A DNA stretch of 64,000 nucleotides from Flavobacterium sp. NG2. GTDB lineage: Bacteria; Bacteroidota; Bacteroidia; Flavobacteriales; Flavobacteriaceae. Below, in pieces: positions 51,432 to 61,127 of the stretch. A program made the position numbers and the translations under genes. The DNA lies in NCBI RefSeq assembly GCF_034119845.1, contig NZ_CP139420.1, positions 970,001-1,034,000 on the forward strand, given 5' to 3'. How positions within the stretch are numbered: the first letter of the stretch is position 1; each line of letters begins with the position of its first letter. The notes below the pieces were generated by a model that saw only the letters and a program-made list of their open reading frames with translations, had not been told where the DNA came from and searched no databases.

Positions 51432-52985
51432 ATGCCAACGCAATCCAACCCATTCGGAATTCAAGAAGCCTTAACACAGTTAGGAATCAAAGATCTTAAT
51501 TTAGGAACTTCAACAGGAGTTGATTCCTTTTCTAATGGAACGATCTTCGAAAGTCATTCCCCTGTGGATGGTCAATTAATTTCGTTAGTTACCACTACCT
51601 CCGCTGAGGATTATGAAAAAGTAATTCAAACCGCGCAAGAGGCCTTTAAACAATTTCGCCAAATTCCAGCACCCAAGCGTGGTGAAATGGTACGGCAATT
51701 TGGAGACAAACTCCGCCAAAACAAAGAAGCTTTAGGAAAACTGGTTTCTTATGAAATGGGGAAATCGCTCCAAGAAGGCTATGGAGAAGTCCAAGAAATG
51801 ATCGATATCTGCGATTTTGCTGTGGGATTATCGCGTCAATTGCACGGACTTACGATGCATTCAGAGCGTCCGAATCATCGTATGTACGAACAATACCATC
51901 CATTAGGAATCGTCGGAATCATTTCGGCTTTCAACTTTCCAGTAGCAGTTTGGGCTTGGAATACGGCACTTGCTTGGATTTGTGGAGATGTTTGTATTTG
52001 GAAACCATCCGAAAAAACACCCCTTTGTGGAATCGCTTGTCAAAATATCATTGCTGAAGTTTTAAAAGAAAACAATTTAGCCGAAGGTATTTCATGTCTT
52101 ATCAACGGAGATTACACCGTAGGCGAAATGATGACTAAGGACACCCGAATTCCTTTGATTTCCGCCACTGGTTCAACCATTATGGGGAAAACTGTCGCTC
52201 AAACCGTTGCAGCGAGATTGGGAAAATCATTATTGGAACTCGGGGGAAATAACGCCATCATCGTCACCCCAGATGCGGATATTAAAATGACTATCATAGG
52301 GGCAGTTTTTGGAGCCGTAGGGACAGCAGGACAACGTTGTACATCCACGCGCCGTTTAATCATTCACGAAAGTGTGTATGACAAAGTCAAAGAAAGCTTA
52401 GTTTCTGCCTACAAACAATTGCGTATTGGAAATCCATTGGACGAAAACAACCATGTGGGACCACTAATTGATAAAAATGCCGTTTGGAAATACGAAATGG
52501 CACTAGAAAAAATCCATACTGAAGGCGGGAAAATTATTGTTCATGGAGGCGTTCTTTCGGGCGAAGGTTATGAAAGCGGTTGTTATGTACAGCCAGCTAT
52601 TGCCGAAGTCGAAAATCAGTATGAAATTGTACAGCACGAAACTTTTGCACCCATTCTGTATTTAATCAAATACAATGGAACAGTTGACAATGCCATCGAA
52701 TTACAAAACGGTGTTGCCCAAGGATTATCTTCGGCCATAATGACGAATAATCTGAGAGAAGCGGAGTTGTTTTTATCAGCACAAGGTTCCGATTGCGGTA
52801 TCGCCAATGTAAACATAGGAACTTCAGGTGCCGAAATCGGTGGTGCTTTTGGAGGAGAAAAAGAAACAGGGGGCGGTAGAGAATCCGGTTCAGATGCTTG
52901 GAAAGTCTATATGCGCCGACAAACAAACACCATTAATTACGGTACAAGTTTGCCATTGGCACAAGGAATAAAATTTGATTTGTGA
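51432..52985 (+). CDS. ALDH7-type aldehyde dehydrogenase (aminoadipate-semialdehyde/piperideine-6-carboxylate dehydrogenase)
   Basis: The protein is close to antiquitin/ALDH7: catalytic cysteine in GTAGQRCTSTRRLIIHES, general-base glutamate in LLELGGNNAI, and the tail GGAFGGEKETGGGRESGSDA, KVYMRRQTNTINYG, LPLAQGIKF. It likely oxidises 2-aminoadipate-6-semialdehyde in lysine breakdown. The frame is open upstream to 51348, but that part is the intergenic repeat; the ATG at 51432 gives 517 aa and fits the family. It lies 134 bases after the dioxygenase gene, perhaps co-transcribed. Confidence 0.88.
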   Translation: MPTQSNPFGIQEALTQLGIKDLNLGTSTGVDSFSNGTIFESHSPVDGQLISLVTTTSAEDYEKVIQTAQEAFKQFRQIPAPKRGEMVRQFGDKLRQNKEALGKLVSYEMGKSLQEGYGEVQEMIDICDFAVGLSRQLHGLTMHSERPNHRMYEQYHPLGIVGIISAFNFPVAVWAWNTALAWICGDVCIWKPSEKTPLCGIACQNIIAEVLKENNLAEGISCLINGDYTVGEMMTKDTRIPLISATGSTIMGKTVAQTVAARLGKSLLELGGNNAIIVTPDADIKMTIIGAVFGAVGTAGQRCTSTRRLIIHESVYDKVKESLVSAYKQLRIGNPLDENNHVGPLIDKNAVWKYEMALEKIHTEGGKIIVHGGVLSGEGYESGCYVQPAIAEVENQYEIVQHETFAPILYLIKYNGTVDNAIELQNGVAQGLSSAIMTNNLREAELFLSAQGSDCGIANVNIGTSGAEIGGAFGGEKETGGGRESGSDAWKVYMRRQTNTINYGTSLPLAQGIKFDL

Positions 52986-53030
52986 TAAATGTAAATCTTC
53001 GCCTTAATAAAATGAAATATTCATTTATTG

Positions 53031-53147
53031 TTGACCTTGGAAAGGTCAAATGTTTATAGAAAATATGGTTTGTGTTTGTTCGACCCCGAAGGGGTCGTAT
53101 AAACGTTGCTAATTGATTTTCTATAAACATTAGAATCCTTCGGATTC
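53031..53147. repeat. REP-like element with nested hairpins
   Basis: Four exact inverted repeats are packed together: TTGACCTT/AAGGTCAA (53031-53049), CGACCCC/GGGGTCG (53081-53097), a 16-bp pair AATGTTTATAGAAAAT / ATTTTCTATAAACATT (53049-53064, 53116-53131), and GAATCC/GGATTC (53133-53147). It lies next to a RAYT-type transposase remnant, as REP elements often do. Confidence 0.75.
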
Positions 53148-53151
53148 CATT

Positions 53152-53603
53152 TTATACCATCCATTCAAATAGATATTCCTTTTTGAATTCAACATTGAAT
53201 TTCTCCAAAAAATCAATATACTCATGTTTAAAACTTCTTTTTGAATGATGTTCTTTTGGGTTATTTTATCACATTATCTAATGAAGAGTGACTAATATGA
53301 AAAAGCTCCAAATCCTTCTTGCCATTCAAACTTATATTTACAAAAGCCTTTTTCGTTTATAAAACTATTTGAAGATTTTTTTATTTCTCTAACCAAATCA
53401 GATAAGCAGCAAGAAGGCTTCATACCGATAAAAATATGGATATGATCTGGCATTCCATTAATGGCTACTATTTTTTGTCCTTTATTCTGTACAATTCCTG
53501 TTATGTATTTATACAACTCCTCTTCCCATTCATGGGTGATTTGAGCTTCTCTGTTTTTTACAGCAAAAACAATTTGAATGTAAATTTGGGAATAGGTACT
53601 CAA
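53152..53603 (-). pseudogene. REP-associated tyrosine transposase (Y1/IS200-like), frameshifted
   Basis: The first 103 codons encode the N-terminal part (YIQIVFAVKNREAQI, INGMPDHIHIFIG with the HxH metal motif, SDLVREIKKSSNSF). A stop follows GAFSY. The protein then continues in other frames: SHSSLDNVIK after a 1-base shift, and after a second break PKEHHSKRSFKHEYIDFLEK up to a stop at 53152. At least two frame disruptions show the gene is dead. The catalytic tyrosine region lies around the first break. Confidence 0.85.
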
Positions 53604-53643
53604 AATTTCAAACTTGGAATAAAACTTTAGATAGATTAAAAGA

Positions 53644-53675
53644 AAAAGGCAATTGAATCACTTCAATTGCCTTTT
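53644..53675. terminator. Terminator with perfect 14-bp stem
   Basis: AAAAGGCAATTGAA and TTCAATTGCCTTTT pair around TCAC. It serves the minus-strand 165-aa barrel gene that ends at 53697. Confidence 0.8.
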
Positions 53676-53696
53676 AAAATTTGTTGATTTATATTT

Positions 53697-54194
53697 TTAC
53701 AAATTAAAAGAAACACCAACATTAAATACAAATTGATTGTTTAAATTTTGAAATCCGTATGTAGTAGGGTCGTATTTTGCAATAGGAAGTCCAATTTCGC
53801 TAAACAATCCAAAACCACCAGCAAAAAAGTAACGTGCACCTAAATGTGCTCCAAAGTTTTTCAAACTAATATCCAATCCAGGATAGATATCCAAATTTTC
53901 ATCAAATTGAAAAACACTTCCTAAATTTGCATTAAAACGGGCTTTTAGGTCAAAACGATCTTCAAAATCAGGTTTGTCTCCAACTTGATTTTCACTAACA
54001 GATAGCAAATAAGAGGTTACAAAACCAAAAGACATACTTTCTCCTAATCCAAAATCGGTCGATAAACGGATTCCAGAACCTCCATTTTGAATATTAGCTC
54101 CAATATCAAACTTGGTGTCACCTTTACCGTTAAAAGCTTGAGCATTCACAAACATAACAGATGACAATAATAACAAAGTAAAAATCTTTTTCAT
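53697..54194 (-). CDS. Small outer-membrane beta-barrel protein
   Basis: A 165-aa protein with a signal peptide (IFTLLLLSSVMFVNAQA), alternating beta-strands (GIRLSTDFGLGESMSFGFVT, FGAHLGARYFFAGGFGLFSE) and a final aromatic/hydrophobic strand (FVFNVGVSFNL), typical of small porin-like barrels of flavobacteria. Function unknown. Confidence 0.75.
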   Translation of the reverse strand: MKKIFTLLLLSSVMFVNAQAFNGKGDTKFDIGANIQNGGSGIRLSTDFGLGESMSFGFVTSYLLSVSENQVGDKPDFEDRFDLKARFNANLGSVFQFDENLDIYPGLDISLKNFGAHLGARYFFAGGFGLFSEIGLPIAKYDPTTYGFQNLNNQFVFNVGVSFNL

Positions 54195-54241
54195 AATTTA
54201 CAGATTGATTAATAATTCACTTACAAAACTAAACAATAATT

Positions 54242-54967
54242 TTAATTCCTACCTTTCTCGTCAAAATATAAGTTGCAAACTGGCTCACTCTGCCAAAATT
54301 CTTTAGTATTAACATCCATAATTGTCAAGGGGCCTTTGAAGGCAGCACCTGTATCCATATTCCAAATACACGCCTTTTGTACTGGCACCATCTTATTGAT
54401 TCGAGTTACTGGAGTATGTCCAATATAAATTTCATCATATAAAGTAAGTCGCTTAGGGTACAACAAGTCATTCGGTTTAATTGCTGGATTTAATGAAAGC
54501 GCCGTTTCCCAAAGCGTTCTATCCCAGTAAAACTGTTTAGAAAAATACTCGTAACGTATTCCATTCATATTAGTAAAACCCGCATGTATAAATAATCTAT
54601 TTTTTTCATCAAGATAATAATCGTCCAATGAAAGTAGGAAATCAATATGCAATTGAATCGTTGTCTTATTTACTTGTTCGTAAGCGGTTACCGTTGCTTC
54701 TCCTCCATGTTGATACCAGAGTTCATTATCCTTATTGTCCTTTAGCCAATGCAGTAATAATTCGTCATGATTTCCTCTGATGAAAATACAATTGTTGGTC
54801 GTTTTTAATTCGATAAGATAATCTATTACCTGTGGTGATTGGCTCCAGCCATCTACATAATCACCTAAAAATATCAAAGTGTCTTTTGGTGTCACCTTGG
54901 CTCTTTCTATAATTTGGTGCAAAGCACGCAAACCACCATGAATATCTCCTATTACTAATGTTCTCAT
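54242..54967 (-). CDS. Calcineurin-like metallophosphoesterase (PPP-type)
   Basis: The 241-aa protein has GDIHGGLRAL, LGDYVDGWSQ, and FIRGNHDELLL, the metal ligands of PPP-like phosphatases, with later FIHAGFTN and GHTPVTRI. It resembles bacterial serine/threonine or Ap4A-type phosphatases. The substrate is unknown. Confidence 0.88.
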   Translation of the reverse strand: MRTLVIGDIHGGLRALHQIIERAKVTPKDTLIFLGDYVDGWSQSPQVIDYLIELKTTNNCIFIRGNHDELLLHWLKDNKDNELWYQHGGEATVTAYEQVNKTTIQLHIDFLLSLDDYYLDEKNRLFIHAGFTNMNGIRYEYFSKQFYWDRTLWETALSLNPAIKPNDLLYPKRLTLYDEIYIGHTPVTRINKMVPVQKACIWNMDTGAAFKGPLTIMDVNTKEFWQSEPVCNLYFDEKGRN

Positions 54968-55028
54968 TTATATCCAATATTTCTCTAAGGACTTTTCCTT
55001 TTTTATAAAAATAAGAAAATAATCCAAA

Positions 55029-56168
55029 CTACTTCACATCATACTTCATTTTTCTCAAAACTCGTAAGGCTTCCTTAAATGACAAATAAATTTTAGGAAA
55101 AGGTTTTAAAAGCAATTTTGCTTCAATGAGTTTTTGTTTAGCTTCCTCAAAACCATTTAGGTAACAAATCATAAATGTAGAAGGTAAATTCTCCAAATCT
55201 TGTTTTTCTCGGGTAGTTAACGGTATTCCTTTTTCTAATTTTTTCAACAATGAAATATTAGAATTATAAATATGAAACAGCATTTTTTTATTGAACTCGG
55301 GTGGCTGAAACAACATTTCGCTTTCAATTTTATAATAGCCATTTTCATAAAAATAAATGCGTTGTTGCTCTAGTGGGTAATAACTTGTTTTGTCGTTAAG
55401 TCCTAAAGGGACATACTCTGTGATGGTAAACGAATGTTCGTCGTATGTAATGGTGACTACATCTTGAGCCGAATAAAACAATTTAATTTGCTCGTTTATA
55501 AGCTCTATATCCACACGCGATAGATAGGTTGTATTCCTTACTATCTTTGGAATTCCTGCCCAACAAATCACAAACAACTCTTTGAAAACCTTGTATTTGG
55601 GCGCCATATCTTTGTGGCGAAAATTCATAAAATCATAAAAACCATCAAGGGTGTGTTGAATAGTGTTTCGGGATTGGTTTTCAATTCCAATAACCGTTTC
55701 GGTATTTTGAAAATTCTTTTCTACCTTTTCCTCTGTAGGCATGGTATTACTACCAATTCGAATAAAAACACTGTTGACAGGAATGGTATGAATGCCTTTT
55801 TTGAAAAAGGAAATGTTTTTCTTTGGTTTTATAGTAACCAGTCCCACGACTTTATCTTTGGGTAAATTTGGAAAAGGAACGTTTTCGTATTGAATCTTTG
55901 GTGGATTTTCTAAGTATGCGTTGACTAAATTTTGAATCCGACTGTCGTCAAAGAAATCATCACCTACAATCTCATTATCTAAATCTTCAACGCCTACCAC
56001 GATATAAGAGTTATTTGCTGGATTTGAATTGGATAAGGCACAAATGTGTTTTAAGAACTTTGCTTTGCCTTCTCTTGTATGGAGATTCAACTGTCTTTTT
56101 TTATCATAAAAACTGCTCTCATCATTGTGAGCTAGTAGGTTTTTTACTAAAAGACGTTTGTTAATCAT
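55029..56168 (-). CDS. AlbA_2/Schlafen-like domain protein
   Basis: The 379-aa protein has in its first 110 residues the AlbA_2 pattern (HTREGKAKFLKHICALSNS, then YIVVGVEDLDNEIVG), a predicted nucleic-acid or ATP-binding domain. The C-terminal 200 residues are helical with no motif I know. It could be a regulator. No TM segments. Confidence 0.7.
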   Translation of the reverse strand: MINKRLLVKNLLAHNDESSFYDKKRQLNLHTREGKAKFLKHICALSNSNPANNSYIVVGVEDLDNEIVGDDFFDDSRIQNLVNAYLENPPKIQYENVPFPNLPKDKVVGLVTIKPKKNISFFKKGIHTIPVNSVFIRIGSNTMPTEEKVEKNFQNTETVIGIENQSRNTIQHTLDGFYDFMNFRHKDMAPKYKVFKELFVICWAGIPKIVRNTTYLSRVDIELINEQIKLFYSAQDVVTITYDEHSFTITEYVPLGLNDKTSYYPLEQQRIYFYENGYYKIESEMLFQPPEFNKKMLFHIYNSNISLLKKLEKGIPLTTREKQDLENLPSTFMICYLNGFEEAKQKLIEAKLLLKPFPKIYLSFKEALRVLRKMKYDVK

Positions 56169-56277
56169 TTGATAATTAAGGTGTTTGTGGTTATATTAAT
56201 CAAGAAATTTACACTAAAACCGAATTATTTTCGCTAAATTTACGTAAATAATATACTAATTTAAACAACTGAATGAT

Positions 56278-57105
56278 ATGAAAAGGATAAAGTTTTACTT
56301 CGCAAGTTTTTTAGCAATTACATTAGTATGTTTGCTAAATATAAGCTGTGAGAACAGCAAAGATTCAGCAGAAACTTCAAAAGTCATGGTGCGATTAACG
56401 GATGCTCCAGGAGATTATGAAGAGGTTTATATAGAAGTGGTTGATGTATTAATGAAAGCTTCTACAGATGACAATGATAAAAGTGGTTGGGTTAGTCTAG
56501 GGGATATTGGAAAAGGGACTTACAATTTACTGGAGCTCACAGGAGGTCACAGTTTATTGATTGCGGAAGGTGATGTTCCCTCTGGTTATGTGGGACAAAT
56601 TCGGCTAATACTTGGGGATAATAATACTGTAAAAAAGAATGGAGTTGTTTATCACTTAGATACTCCTAGTGCACAGCAATCAGGATTAAAACTAAAAATT
56701 AATGAAACTTTAATGCCTGGAATCGTTTACGAATTCATGATGGATTTTGATGTTGATAAATCAATTGTAAAAGCTGGGAATTCAGGGAAATTCAACCTTC
56801 ATCCTGTAATAAACATTTCAACCTCTGCAACCTCAGGAATAATTAGAGGAACTATTAATCCACCATTAGAAAATGATTTACAAGCAATGGCTTCTGTACA
56901 AGTGGGAGAAACCACTGTTTCAGCTTATACCAATCTTGAAGGAACTTTTCAACTCTACGGACTTCCTGCCGGAACCTATACAGTCACAATAACGCCAGAT
57001 GTGGCGTCAGGAAAAGCTATAAAAACGATCACAAATGTTGTGGTAACAAATGGTATGATAACCAACATAGGTGATATTGTTCTTGATAGTAGCCCACCAC
57101 TTTAA
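56278..57105 (+). CDS. DUF4382 lipoprotein with carboxypeptidase-like repeat
   Basis: The 275-aa protein has a lipoprotein signal (lipobox ISC near residues 22-24) followed by the DUF4382 domain (KVMVRLTDAPGDYEEVYIEV, FMMDFDVDKSIV). The last 90 residues form a carboxypeptidase-regulatory-like sandwich (ASVQVGETTVSAYTNLEGTF, YGLPAGTYTVTITP). It is anchored in a membrane and may bind carbohydrate or mineral; function is unknown. Confidence 0.82.
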   Translation: MKRIKFYFASFLAITLVCLLNISCENSKDSAETSKVMVRLTDAPGDYEEVYIEVVDVLMKASTDDNDKSGWVSLGDIGKGTYNLLELTGGHSLLIAEGDVPSGYVGQIRLILGDNNTVKKNGVVYHLDTPSAQQSGLKLKINETLMPGIVYEFMMDFDVDKSIVKAGNSGKFNLHPVINISTSATSGIIRGTINPPLENDLQAMASVQVGETTVSAYTNLEGTFQLYGLPAGTYTVTITPDVASGKAIKTITNVVVTNGMITNIGDIVLDSSPPL

Positions 57106-57129
57106 ATCAATCCAAACTAAATAATCATA

Positions 57130-57157
57130 AAGACAGCCTTCGGGTTGTCTTTTTTTA
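57130..57157 (+). terminator. Intrinsic terminator with TTCG loop
   Basis: AAGACAGCC and GGTTGTCTT close a TTCG tetraloop (C-TTCG-G), followed by a T run. Confidence 0.85.
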
Positions 57158-57414
57158 TTTCGTCAAAAGCTAATTTCCTATTATTCAATTCGAATACTAT
57201 TGTTAGATTCGAATTTTCCTCATTAAAGAATAAGGATTCATTGATTATTTTGACATTTCTCTAATGTTCTTAAAATTTTAAAAATTGTATCACAATTCGT
57301 CCTTAAAATTAGGCATTTGCTTGAAGTTTTAACCATTTTTTAACATCGTTCCTTTAAAAAAAAATTCAATTTGCACTACCAAAAACAGAGCATTAATCAC
57401 AAGGTTTTAAAAAT
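57158..57414. other. AT-rich intergenic region ahead of moxR
   Basis: No gene or clear hairpin. The promoter of the moxR operon must lie here, but I see no confident TAnnTTTG match. Confidence 0.4.
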
Positions 57415-58425
57415 ATGATAATGGAAGAAAATACAGCTACTTTAGACATTAGAGCGATCAATGAAAAAATAGAAAGAGAAAGTGCTTTTATCGACCTTCT
57501 TACAATGGAGATGAATAAAGTGATTGTTGGACAAAAACACATGGTAGAACGTTTGTTAATTGGACTTTTAGGTCAAGGACATATCCTTCTTGAAGGGGTT
57601 CCTGGTTTAGCAAAAACATTAGCCATCAATACCCTATCACAAGCCGTACACGGTAGTTTTAGCCGAATTCAATTTACGCCAGACTTATTACCTGCCGATG
57701 TGGTAGGAACCATGATATACAACATCAAGCAAAATGAATTCTCCATCAAAAAGGGGCCTATTTTTGCTAATTTCGTTTTAGCCGATGAGATTAACCGTGC
57801 TCCTGCTAAAGTACAATCTGCTTTGCTAGAGGCGATGCAAGAAAAGCAAGTTACCATTGGCGATACTACTTTCAAACTAGAACGACCATTCTTAGTATTA
57901 GCGACTCAAAACCCTGTAGAGCAAGAAGGAACCTATCAGCTTCCAGAAGCGCAAGTCGATCGTTTTATGCTTAAAACCGTTATCGATTATCCAAAAATGG
58001 ATGAAGAGCGTTTGGTTATTCGTCAAAACCTTAAAGGGGCTTACGAAAAAGTAAACCAAGTCGTTTCGGTAGATCAAATATTGCGAGCTCAAGAAGCCGT
58101 TCGTGAAGTTTACATGGACGAAAAAATTGAAAAATACATTCTAGATATTGTTTTCGCTACTCGTTACCCTGAGAAATACAAATTAGCCGAATTAAAGCCG
58201 TTAATTAGTTTTGGTTCTTCTCCTCGTGGAAGTATCAACTTGGCTACAGCTGCTAAATGTTATGCGTTTATCAAACGTCGTGGATATGTAATCCCTGAAG
58301 ATGTTCGCGCCGTAGTACACGATGTATTGCGTCACAGAATCGGAATCACTTATGAAGCCGAAGCAGAGAATATCACCTCTATGGATATCATCAACAAAAT
58401 CGTAAACGAAGTAGAAGTACCTTAA
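57415..58425 (+). CDS. moxR: MoxR-family AAA+ ATPase
   Basis: The 336-aa protein has Walker A LLEGVPGLAKTLA (about residues 59-71), Walker B FVLADEINRAPAK, sensor ATQNPVEQEGTYQLPEAQ and RFML arginine finger region. It acts as a chaperone-like ATPase with the VWA proteins downstream. It starts at ATG 57415; a second ATG at 57421 is possible. Confidence 0.93.
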   Translation: MIMEENTATLDIRAINEKIERESAFIDLLTMEMNKVIVGQKHMVERLLIGLLGQGHILLEGVPGLAKTLAINTLSQAVHGSFSRIQFTPDLLPADVVGTMIYNIKQNEFSIKKGPIFANFVLADEINRAPAKVQSALLEAMQEKQVTIGDTTFKLERPFLVLATQNPVEQEGTYQLPEAQVDRFMLKTVIDYPKMDEERLVIRQNLKGAYEKVNQVVSVDQILRAQEAVREVYMDEKIEKYILDIVFATRYPEKYKLAELKPLISFGSSPRGSINLATAAKCYAFIKRRGYVIPEDVRAVVHDVLRHRIGITYEAEAENITSMDIINKIVNEVEVP

Positions 58426-58519
58426 ATTTAGTAGGCAGTGAACAGCTCTTAAGTAGTCAGTTTCAAATGAAACTGGATAACTGAACACTAAATTAACTGA
58501 ATACTGAACACTCTAAAGA

Positions 58520-59383
58520 ATGGATACAAAAGACCTTTTAAAAAAAGTACGGAAAATTGAAATCAAGACCCGAAGATTGAGTGATCATATCTTCTCAGGG
58601 GAGTACCATACTTCTTTCAAAGGACGTGGAATGACTTTTAGTGAAGTACGCCAATACCAATATGGTGATGATATTCGTGCGATTGACTGGAATGTGACCG
58701 CTCGTTATAACGAAGCTCATGTGAAAGTTTTTGAAGAAGAACGCGAATTGACCATGATGCTAATGGTTGATATTTCAGGTTCGGAGAGTTTTGGTTCGAA
58801 TAAACAATTCAAAAAAGATATCATTACTGAAATTGCCGCTACCATGGCATTTTCGGCGACAACAAACAACGATAAGATTGGACTTATTTTATTTTCTGAC
58901 CAAATCGAATTATACATTCCTCCCAAAAAAGGACGTTCCCATGTACTGCGTATCATTCGCGAGTTGATTGAATTCCATCCTAAGAGCAACAAAACCGATT
59001 TGGCGCAAGCCCTAAAATTTTTATCAAGCACACAAAAAAAGAAAGCCATCGTTTTCTTAATGTCGGATTTTATGGTAATGGATTACGAACATACTTTGAA
59101 AATTGCTTCCAAAAAGCATGACATTACAGGAATCAGGGTTTATGATGTGCGTGAAGAAAAAATGCCAAATCTAGGTATGGTCGAAATGACAGATGCTGAA
59201 ACAGGCGAAACAGTTCTAGTAGATACTAGCTCCAAAACAGTTCGTATGAATTATGAGAAATACTATCTTGACCAATTGAATTACTTTAAAGAAACATTTA
59301 GAAAATCAGGCTCTGGTATTGTAAACACGAGAGTAGATGAGAGTTATGTTACTAAACTATTAGGTTATTTTAAATCGAGGTAA
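58520..59383 (+). CDS. DUF58 domain protein with VWA-like fold
   Basis: The 287-aa protein has the DUF58 segment GDDIRAIDWNVTAR and an adjacent VWA-like MIDAS (LMVDISGSESFG). It is the usual partner of MoxR in the Bat operon. It starts 94 bases after moxR. Confidence 0.9.
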   Translation: MDTKDLLKKVRKIEIKTRRLSDHIFSGEYHTSFKGRGMTFSEVRQYQYGDDIRAIDWNVTARYNEAHVKVFEEERELTMMLMVDISGSESFGSNKQFKKDIITEIAATMAFSATTNNDKIGLILFSDQIELYIPPKKGRSHVLRIIRELIEFHPKSNKTDLAQALKFLSSTQKKKAIVFLMSDFMVMDYEHTLKIASKKHDITGIRVYDVREEKMPNLGMVEMTDAETGETVLVDTSSKTVRMNYEKYYLDQLNYFKETFRKSGSGIVNTRVDESYVTKLLGYFKSR

Positions 59384-59397
59384 TCATCCCCACCCAA

Positions 59398-59482
59398 CCT
59401 CCCCAAAGGGGAGGAGACTGGAATAAATAGAAAAGGAATTCCAGTCTCGACGCCCTCTCCTATGAAGAGGGCTGGGGAGAGG
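59398..59482. repeat. Intergenic inverted-repeat element in the Bat operon
   Basis: Two further hairpins surround the exact pair GAGACTGGAAT (59414-59424) / ATTCCAGTCTC (59438-59448): CCTCCCC/GGGGAGG (59398-59414) and CCCTCT/AGAGGG (59453 on). This is a compact non-coding repeat inserted between operon genes. Confidence 0.6.
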
Positions 59483-59498
59483 AAAACATTAAACATCA

Positions 59499-61127
59499 AT
59501 GAAAAAAACACTCTACATATTTTTACTTTTTTCTGCTTTTGTATTTGGTCAACAAAAAGGAGTAGAAACAAGTATTGACACTACTAAAAACAAGATTGGT
59601 GCCGAGTTTAAACTAACCGTTAAAACCAATGTCGATACTTTGTCAAAAGTGGTGTTCCCAAAATTGAAAAACATAGGAGCGCTTGAAGTGATTCGTTCCT
59701 ATCCAATTGATACGGTTAAAAAAGACGACCGTTATGAATTGATTAAACGATATGGATTAACGCAATTTGATTCTGGACGCTATACGATTCCAAGTATTAA
59801 AATCTTAATCAACAACAAAGCCTTTTTGACAGATTCTATTCCGGTGGAAGTGGCCAATGTCCAAGTGGATACTCTGAAACAAAAGATGTACGACATCAAG
59901 GACATTGTTGAGGTAGAAAAACCTATAGGAAATTGGTGGAAATACCTTTTGGCAATTATCATTTTAGGAGCTATTGGTACAGGTGTGTATTGGTACATGA
60001 AAAAACACCAAAAGAAAAAAATCGAAGAAGAAGTGTATAAAACACCTATCGAAAAAGCGACAATTTTAATGAATACGCTGGAGCAAAAAGGACTTTGGCA
60101 AAAAGGAGAAATCAAAGAATATTACAGTGAATTGACTGATATTGCTCGTAACTATATCGAGGAAGCTATTGAAATTCCAGCAATGGAAAGCACAACATCT
60201 GAACTGATTGCGGGGCTTAAAGCGGCTTCTATCAAAAAGAAAATGAAGCTTTCGCAAGAAACCATCGAAAACTTGGAGCGTGTATTAAAGCAAGCCGATT
60301 TGGTTAAGTTCGCCAAATCAAAACCAATGGAATTTGAAATTACCGAAGACCGCAACAAAATCCAAAAAGCCATTGTTGTTCTGGATAGCGCCATCCCTGT
60401 CGAAGTTCAAAACGAAGAGGAAATGCTATTGAACGAAGTGCAAAGACAAAAACAAGTAGCGCAACAATTAGAGAAACAACGCAAAAAGCGCATTGCCATT
60501 TCTCTTGCATCCGTTTTATTTATTTTGATGGCAACCTTACTTTTCTTTATTGCCACTAAAGGTTTTGATTATGTTAAAGATACCATCATTGGACATCCAA
60601 CCAAGGAATTATTAGAAGGCGAATGGATTAAAAGCGAATATGGTAATCCGTCCGTAATTGTCGAAACGCCTAAGGTTTTAAAACGTATGGATTTGACCAA
60701 ATCTTTACCTAAAAACGGTTTGGCGTTGGTTAAAGAGATGCAGTCTTTTGGATACGGAAGCTTTTTAGACAACTTCTATATTATGGTTTCGACCATGAAG
60801 TACAAACAAGATACACAAACCGACTTGAATAAAGCCGTTGAAGTAACTATTCAAAGTATTGAAGCACAAGGCGCACAAAATATGATTGTCAAACAAGAAG
60901 ATTTTGAAACTCCTGAAGGGGTCAAAGGTGTTAAGGCATACGGTACTTTTGTTAAGCTTGATTCTAACACTAAAACAAGTACGCAGCTATACTATGAAAT
61001 CTTACTTTTTGGGCAAGATGGTGGTTTACAGCAAATCATGATTTTACATGAAGAAGGGGATAAATATGCAAATGAAATTGTCGAACGAATATTAAGTTCG
61101 GTAGAATTAAAACAACTCAATAACTAA
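59499..61127 (+). CDS. Membrane protein of the Bat operon, DUF4381-like with extra C-terminal domain
   Basis: The 542-aa protein has a signal peptide (LYIFLLFSAFVFGQQ), an external beta-rich part (about 20-140), a TM helix near 148-166 (YLLAIIILGAIGTGVYWY), a helical cytoplasmic part with a charged linker (about 170-325), a second TM (IAISLASVLFILMATLLFFI), and an external C-terminal domain of about 185 residues reminiscent of a PsbP/DcrB fold. The middle resembles the DUF4381-like proteins of Bat operons. It overlaps batA by 1 base. Confidence 0.7.
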   Translation: MKKTLYIFLLFSAFVFGQQKGVETSIDTTKNKIGAEFKLTVKTNVDTLSKVVFPKLKNIGALEVIRSYPIDTVKKDDRYELIKRYGLTQFDSGRYTIPSIKILINNKAFLTDSIPVEVANVQVDTLKQKMYDIKDIVEVEKPIGNWWKYLLAIIILGAIGTGVYWYMKKHQKKKIEEEVYKTPIEKATILMNTLEQKGLWQKGEIKEYYSELTDIARNYIEEAIEIPAMESTTSELIAGLKAASIKKKMKLSQETIENLERVLKQADLVKFAKSKPMEFEITEDRNKIQKAIVVLDSAIPVEVQNEEEMLLNEVQRQKQVAQQLEKQRKKRIAISLASVLFILMATLLFFIATKGFDYVKDTIIGHPTKELLEGEWIKSEYGNPSVIVETPKVLKRMDLTKSLPKNGLALVKEMQSFGYGSFLDNFYIMVSTMKYKQDTQTDLNKAVEVTIQSIEAQGAQNMIVKQEDFETPEGVKGVKAYGTFVKLDSNTKTSTQLYYEILLFGQDGGLQQIMILHEEGDKYANEIVERILSSVELKQLNN

